A stretch of 64,000 nt of DNA from assembly GCF_046523945.1 (NCBI RefSeq), contig NZ_CP171363.1, positions 496,001 through 560,000 of the forward strand, given 5' to 3'. Shown in pieces: positions 60,673 through 64,000 of the stretch (the stretch's first letter is position 1; every line of letters starts with the position of its first letter). This DNA is from Faucicola mancuniensis. GTDB taxonomy: Bacteria > Pseudomonadota > Gammaproteobacteria > Pseudomonadales > Moraxellaceae. The notes under the pieces are model-generated. The model was not told the origin of the DNA. It made no database searches and saw only the letters and a list, made by a program, of their open reading frames with translations. The position numbers were made by a program, and so were the translations under genes.

Positions 60673-60716
60673 GTTATCGTTCTCAAAATTAATGATTCAT
60701 TTTTTTAAATTATTTG

Positions 60717-60751
60717 TAAAAAATGCCTAATAGTTTTCACTATAGGCATTT
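60717..60751 (-). terminator. Terminator of algR
   Basis: AAATGCCTA and TAGGCATTT arms, T run on the reverse strand, about 27 bp past the algR stop. It would separate algR from hemC. Confidence 0.75.
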
Positions 60752-60777
60752 GTGTGTTTTGATGGCATAAATTTGTT

Positions 60778-61515
60778 TTACATAGATTGTACTTTGTCAC
60801 GCAAAACAGGCAAATGTCTGCGACTAATCGCCAAGCGTTCGTCAATATTTTTAAATTTGACTTGATATTGACCTTGGTCTACCGCTTCTAGCATTTCAAC
60901 ATAATCAAGATTAATCAAGGCATTACGATGAACACGGAAGAAAATATTACCAAATTCTGCTTCAAGCTCTTTTAAGGTTTCATCAATTAAGACTGTGCCA
61001 TTTTTGTGGCGAACTTGAACATATTTTTGGTCGGCAGTAAAGTAATAAATATCTGCCAATGGAATCAGTTCAATACCACGATGGGTGCGAGCGGCGATAT
61101 GTTGGCGAGTTGCCTGTGCCATTGGGTTTTCAAGGCGACGAATTTCATTTAACTGAGCTGAATTTAACGTAGTAGCACGAGATAACGCATCTACCAGCTC
61201 TTCTTTGTTGGCAGGTTTTAACAGATAACCAATCGCATTGGATTTAAAAGCAGCAATTGCATAATGGTCATATGCGGTTACAAAGATAATGGCAGGTGGC
61301 TGTGGCAGTTCGTTCAGCTCTTTGGCACAACGAACACCATCCATCTCTGGCATACGAATGTCTAGCATAACGATATCTGGTGTCGTTTCTTTGACACGCT
61401 CAATGGCTTCAATGCCTGTGGTAGCTTGAGCGACAACTTCATGCCCTTCTTCACGAATAATACGACTTAGACGCTCACGAGCTAATGGCTCATCATCACA
61501 GACTACAACTCTCAC
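60778..61515 (-). CDS. algR: LytTR response regulator, AlgR-like
   Basis: A 245-residue regulator. The receiver domain (1-120) has CDDEPLARERL, the phospho-Asp in IVMLDIRMPEMDG and the Lys in GYLLKPANKEELVDAL. A LytTR DNA-binding domain (about 140-243) contains IELIPLADIYYFTADQKYVQVRHKNG and FFRVHRNALIN. AlgR controls type IV pili, alginate and virulence in Pseudomonas, but no sensor kinase gene (algZ/fimS) is visible in the window. The algR-hemC-hemD order supports the name. Confidence 0.92.
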   Translation of the reverse strand: MRVVVCDDEPLARERLSRIIREEGHEVVAQATTGIEAIERVKETTPDIVMLDIRMPEMDGVRCAKELNELPQPPAIIFVTAYDHYAIAAFKSNAIGYLLKPANKEELVDALSRATTLNSAQLNEIRRLENPMAQATRQHIAARTHRGIELIPLADIYYFTADQKYVQVRHKNGTVLIDETLKELEAEFGNIFFRVHRNALINLDYVEMLEAVDQGQYQVKFKNIDERLAISRRHLPVLRDKVQSM

Positions 61516-61694
61516 AACATGCTCCTTTTTAAATTCTTGCTATCAATTTTTTAAGTTAGCCTAATTTGTTCATTAATCAAAAAACAGTTAAGTTTACCAT
61601 TTTTACATTCTATCATAATTTAATTGACTTAACAGTATTTTTTTTGCTATTTTAGAGCTAAAAAGCCAAATTTACTCAACCATTTTTGACAAAA

Positions 61695-61722
61695 CAAAAA
61701 CGCCCACAACGCAGGCGTTTTT
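61695..61722 (-). terminator. Terminator of rho
   Basis: AAAAACGCC and GGCGTTTTT arms with a 9-nt loop, 18 bp past the rho stop. Confidence 0.8.
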
Positions 61723-61739
61723 ATTCACTTTTAAACTAA

Positions 61740-63008
61740 TTAATTTTTGTCTTTTTTGGTCATTTGTTCAAAAAATTCATCATTGGTTTTTGAATCTTTG
61801 AGTTTATCAAGCAAAAATTCGGTCGCTTGAATCTCGTCCATTGGGTGCAATAGCTTACGCAAAATCCACACTTTACGCAATAAGGCTTCGTCCATCAGAC
61901 GCTCTTCACGGCGAGTGCCAGATTTTTTGATATTAATCGCAGGGAACACACGTTTTTCAGCGATTTCACGCTCAAGGGTGATTTCTTGGTTGCCCGTTCC
62001 CTTAAACTCTTCAAAAATCACGCTGTCCATCTTAGAGCCTGTGTCAATCAAAGCAGTAGAAATAATCGTCAAACTACCGCCTTCTTCCACATTACGAGCC
62101 GCCCCAAAAAAGCGTTTTGGACGCTCCAACGCATTGGCGTCAACACCACCTGTCAAAACCTTGCCCGATGACGGAATCACCGTATTATACGCACGAGCCA
62201 GACGAGTGATACTGTCAAGCAAAATCACCACATCTTGCTTATGCTCAACCAAGCGTTTTGCCTTTTCAATCACCATTTCAGCCACTTGCACATGGCGAGT
62301 TGGCGGTTCGTCAAAGGTTGATGCCACCACTTCGCCACGCACAGTGCGTTGCATTTCGGTCACTTCTTCTGGGCGTTCGTCAATGAGCAAAACAATCAGA
62401 TGACATTCTGGGTTATTTTTAGTGATGGATTGGGCGATTGATTGCAAAAGTACGGTTTTACCTGCTTTTGGCGGTGCGACAATGATAGAACGCTGTCCCT
62501 TGCCAATCGGTGCGATTAAGTCAATGATACGCCCTGTCAAGTCTTCGGTTGTGCCATTGCCGATTTCTAATTTTAATTGTTCGGTTGGGAAAAGTGGTGT
62601 TAAATTTTCAAAAATTAACTTATGGCGAGAGCGGTCTGGCGTGTCAAAGTTGATTTCGTTCACTTTTAACAAAGCAAAATAACGCTCAGAATCTTTGGGC
62701 GGACGAATCGTCCCTGCGATAGAGTCGCCTGTTTTTAGGTTAAAACGGCGGATTTGGCTAGGGCTAACATAAATATCGTCAGGACCTGCAAGGTATGAAC
62801 CTTCTGATGAACGCAAAAAACCAAAACCATCTGGCAAAATCTCAAGCACGCCATCACCAAAAATCGCTTCGCCGTTTTTGGCATGAGTTTTTAAAATAGC
62901 AAAAATGATGTCTTGTTTGCGGTTACGAGCCATGTTTTCAAGTCCCATAGACTCACTGATTTGTATCAGCTCCGCCACAGACTTGCGTTTTAATTCGGTT
63001 AAATTCAT
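61740..63008 (-). CDS. rho: Transcription termination factor Rho
   Basis: A 422-residue hexameric RNA helicase. Primary RNA-binding domain: LEILPDGFGFLRSSEGSYLAGPDDIYVSPSQIRRF. Walker A is APPKAGKTVLLQSIA, Walker B is VVILLDSITRLARAYN, the Q loop follows in GGVDANALERPKRFFGAARN, and the secondary site R loop is INIKKSGTRREE. Length equals E. coli Rho within a few residues. The long 346-bp upstream region is compatible with the attenuated leader known for rho in other bacteria. Confidence 0.98.
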   Translation of the reverse strand: MNLTELKRKSVAELIQISESMGLENMARNRKQDIIFAILKTHAKNGEAIFGDGVLEILPDGFGFLRSSEGSYLAGPDDIYVSPSQIRRFNLKTGDSIAGTIRPPKDSERYFALLKVNEINFDTPDRSRHKLIFENLTPLFPTEQLKLEIGNGTTEDLTGRIIDLIAPIGKGQRSIIVAPPKAGKTVLLQSIAQSITKNNPECHLIVLLIDERPEEVTEMQRTVRGEVVASTFDEPPTRHVQVAEMVIEKAKRLVEHKQDVVILLDSITRLARAYNTVIPSSGKVLTGGVDANALERPKRFFGAARNVEEGGSLTIISTALIDTGSKMDSVIFEEFKGTGNQEITLEREIAEKRVFPAINIKKSGTRREERLMDEALLRKVWILRKLLHPMDEIQATEFLLDKLKDSKTNDEFFEQMTKKDKN

Positions 63009-63200
63009 AAATATATCGTCATTGATAATATCAGTAACTTTGGGCGTGCCAAATTTTTAGCAACCATTTTTATACAATCATTGACAAATGTTGATAAAAT
63101 TTGACTGCAAAAAATACTTAAGTAAACATTGCCAAAGTCGTTTTACATTGCGGGAAAGTTAGAAATGAACGTTGACACACGCCAACATTCCAAGAAAAGT

Positions 63201-63223
63201 ATAATTATAAGAGCTATAATTAT
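63201..63223. repeat. Perfect 9-bp inverted repeat upstream of rho
   Basis: ATAATTATA-AGAGC-TATAATTAT. Each arm contains a TATAAT-like box, so it could overlap a promoter or an operator. Confidence 0.6.
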
Positions 63224-63304
63224 TTTGGTATGCACACTATAAAGGCAAAGCCCCAGTTTTGTCAATATTTTTATGGTATTTTTGTAAATTTTTGCCAAAA
63301 AAAT

Positions 63305-63335
63305 AAAAAATCACCGCAAAAAACGGTGATTTTTG
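63305..63335 (-). terminator. Terminator of trxA
   Basis: AAAAATCACCG and CGGTGATTTTT arms with a short A-rich loop, 20 bp past the trxA stop. Confidence 0.85.
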
Positions 63336-63354
63336 TGGATTTAGCAAAAACAAA

Positions 63355-63678
63355 TTATAAATGTTTGTTGATAAATGCTTGTAGTTGTGGTTTTGGCAAT
63401 GCTCCTGCGACTGCGTCCACTTTTTCGCCACCTTTAAAGATGAAAAGTGCTGGGATACTGCGGATACCAAATTGAGCGGCAAGATTTGGGTTGCTATCCA
63501 CATCAATTTTGACAATGCGGGCTTTACCGTCAAATTCGGTTGATAAATCGTCCAAAATTGGTGCGATAGAACGGCAAGGACCACACCATTGTGCCCAAAA
63601 ATCTACCAAAACAGGGACATCTGATTTTAACACGGCTTGTTCAAAAGTGCCTTCATCGGCGTGAATTACATTTGACAT
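63355..63678 (-). CDS. trxA: Thioredoxin 1
   Basis: A 107-residue thioredoxin with the active site FWAQWCGPCRSIAPIL, the cis-Pro in IRSIPALFIFKGG and the usual N-terminus VIHADEGTFEQAVLKSDVPVLVDF. It reduces cytosolic disulfides, including ribonucleotide reductase. It precedes rho on the same strand, as in E. coli. Confidence 0.98.
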   Translation of the reverse strand: MSNVIHADEGTFEQAVLKSDVPVLVDFWAQWCGPCRSIAPILDDLSTEFDGKARIVKIDVDSNPNLAAQFGIRSIPALFIFKGGEKVDAVAGALPKPQLQAFINKHL

Positions 63679-63790
63679 AACTATTTTCCTATGGTTGGAT
63701 TAAATTGTGCTTATTAAATTGGGTTTATTGTCAAAATTACCAATAAAGCCTATCAATGATGATATTTTAAAAAACTTATCAATCAAAATT

Positions 63791-64000
63791 TTAGTGGCTT
63801 TGGGTAATGGCTTGTAACAGTTGTTCAGGTGGCAGATAACCGCCGATTTGTTGTCCACTTTCGGTAAAAATCGCAGGTGTGCCATTGATACCTAAGCCCA
63901 CGCCAAGATCGTGCAGACGGCGAACAGGGTTTTCGCACGCTGGGGCATTGACAGGTTCGCCAAGTTTGGCTTGGGTGATGGCTTTTTGGCGGTCAGGACT
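63791..64000 (-). CDS. dsbC: Thiol:disulfide interchange protein DsbC, C-terminal part
   Basis: The last 69 codons read from the window edge: SPDRQKAITQAKLGEPV, ACENPVRRLHDLGVGLGING, TPAIFTESGQQIGGYLPPEQ and a short tail to the TAA. The CENPV segment, the cis-Pro GTPAI and the GGYLPP ending are those of the thioredoxin-like domain of DsbC/DsbG, which isomerises wrong disulfides in the periplasm. The active-site CxxC and dimerisation domain lie outside the window, so DsbG cannot be excluded. Confidence 0.82.
   Translation of the reverse strand, partial: SPDRQKAITQAKLGEPVNAPACENPVRRLHDLGVGLGINGTPAIFTESGQQIGGYLPPEQLLQAITQSH

Larger units (their letters stand above)
63009..63354. other. 346-bp rho leader/trxA downstream region
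   Basis: No gene is recognised. It holds the trxA terminator, a perfect 9-bp A/T inverted repeat (63201-63223) and the presumed promoter and leader of rho. Confidence 0.55.

Overview
The window is a stretch of a low-GC gammaproteobacterial chromosome, most likely a Moraxella-type member of the Moraxellaceae. This is inferred from gene order (rpsP-rimM-trmD-rplS; murG-murC-ddl-ftsQ-ftsA-ftsZ-lpxC; fur next to bamE; algR-hemC-hemD; lpxC beside dciA), from the divergent FtsA and from A/T-rich codon use. No rRNA, tRNA or CRISPR array was recognised. Most of the sequence is housekeeping DNA, broken up by insertion sequences, short non-autonomous elements and decaying toxin-antitoxin (TA) genes.

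Layout: 1-1.94 kb, an incomplete TnpB gene with an IS481-family element just upstream of its start. 2.3-4.4 kb, the rpsP-rimM-trmD-rplS operon. 4.5-11.6 kb, hemH, a lone CZB zinc-binding protein, a TSUP exporter, birA-coaX, serB and an Smp-like membrane protein. 11.6-12.5 kb, an IS5-type element with a frameshifted transposase. 12.6-24 kb, ribA, dxs, suhB, yceI, a DMT exporter, a vapBC pair with a nonsense-mutated toxin, hisD, a TerC-CBS protein and proS. 24-27.6 kb, a DUF4230 protein and a three-gene set (399-residue orphan protein, small Ras-like GTPase, roadblock/LC7 protein) containing a 95-bp MITE. 27.7-38 kb, an M23 peptidase, dciA, lpxC and the division/cell-wall cluster, with a PIN-domain fragment between murC and ddl. 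38-41.5 kb, a PhoX remnant and an Hvf-type peptide-modification operon (precursor, DUF2892 protein, MNIO enzyme, HvfC partner) followed by a truncated ECF sigma gene and an anti-sigma gene. 41.6-48 kb, gshB, vapBC, pyrE, ampD, murJ, a brnT remnant with brnA, fur, bamE and rnfH. 48-51 kb, an NSS-like transporter, a DUF475 protein and TerD. 51-57.4 kb, hom, pepD, a CNNM/CBS protein, an IS4-family element with a 9-bp target duplication and a PepSY protein. 57.6-64 kb, ribBA, hemD-hemC-algR, rho, trxA and the 3' end of dsbC.

Two systems deserve most attention. The first is the operon at 38.7-41.5 kb. It resembles the Haemophilus hvf and Neisseria ecf loci, in which a DUF692/MNIO enzyme modifies cysteines of a secreted peptide. 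Here the precursor has a lipobox, the first downstream gene encodes a small membrane protein, an ECF-like promoter precedes the operon, and the sigma gene is broken while its zinc-type anti-sigma gene looks intact. The second is the pseudo-receiver-like / GTPase / roadblock set at 25.1-27.6 kb, an MglA/MglB-like arrangement with a third protein of unknown role. A recurring theme is type II TA genes inserted tightly between housekeeping genes, several of them broken; two remnants (vapC and phoX) carry tryptophan codons changed to TGA.
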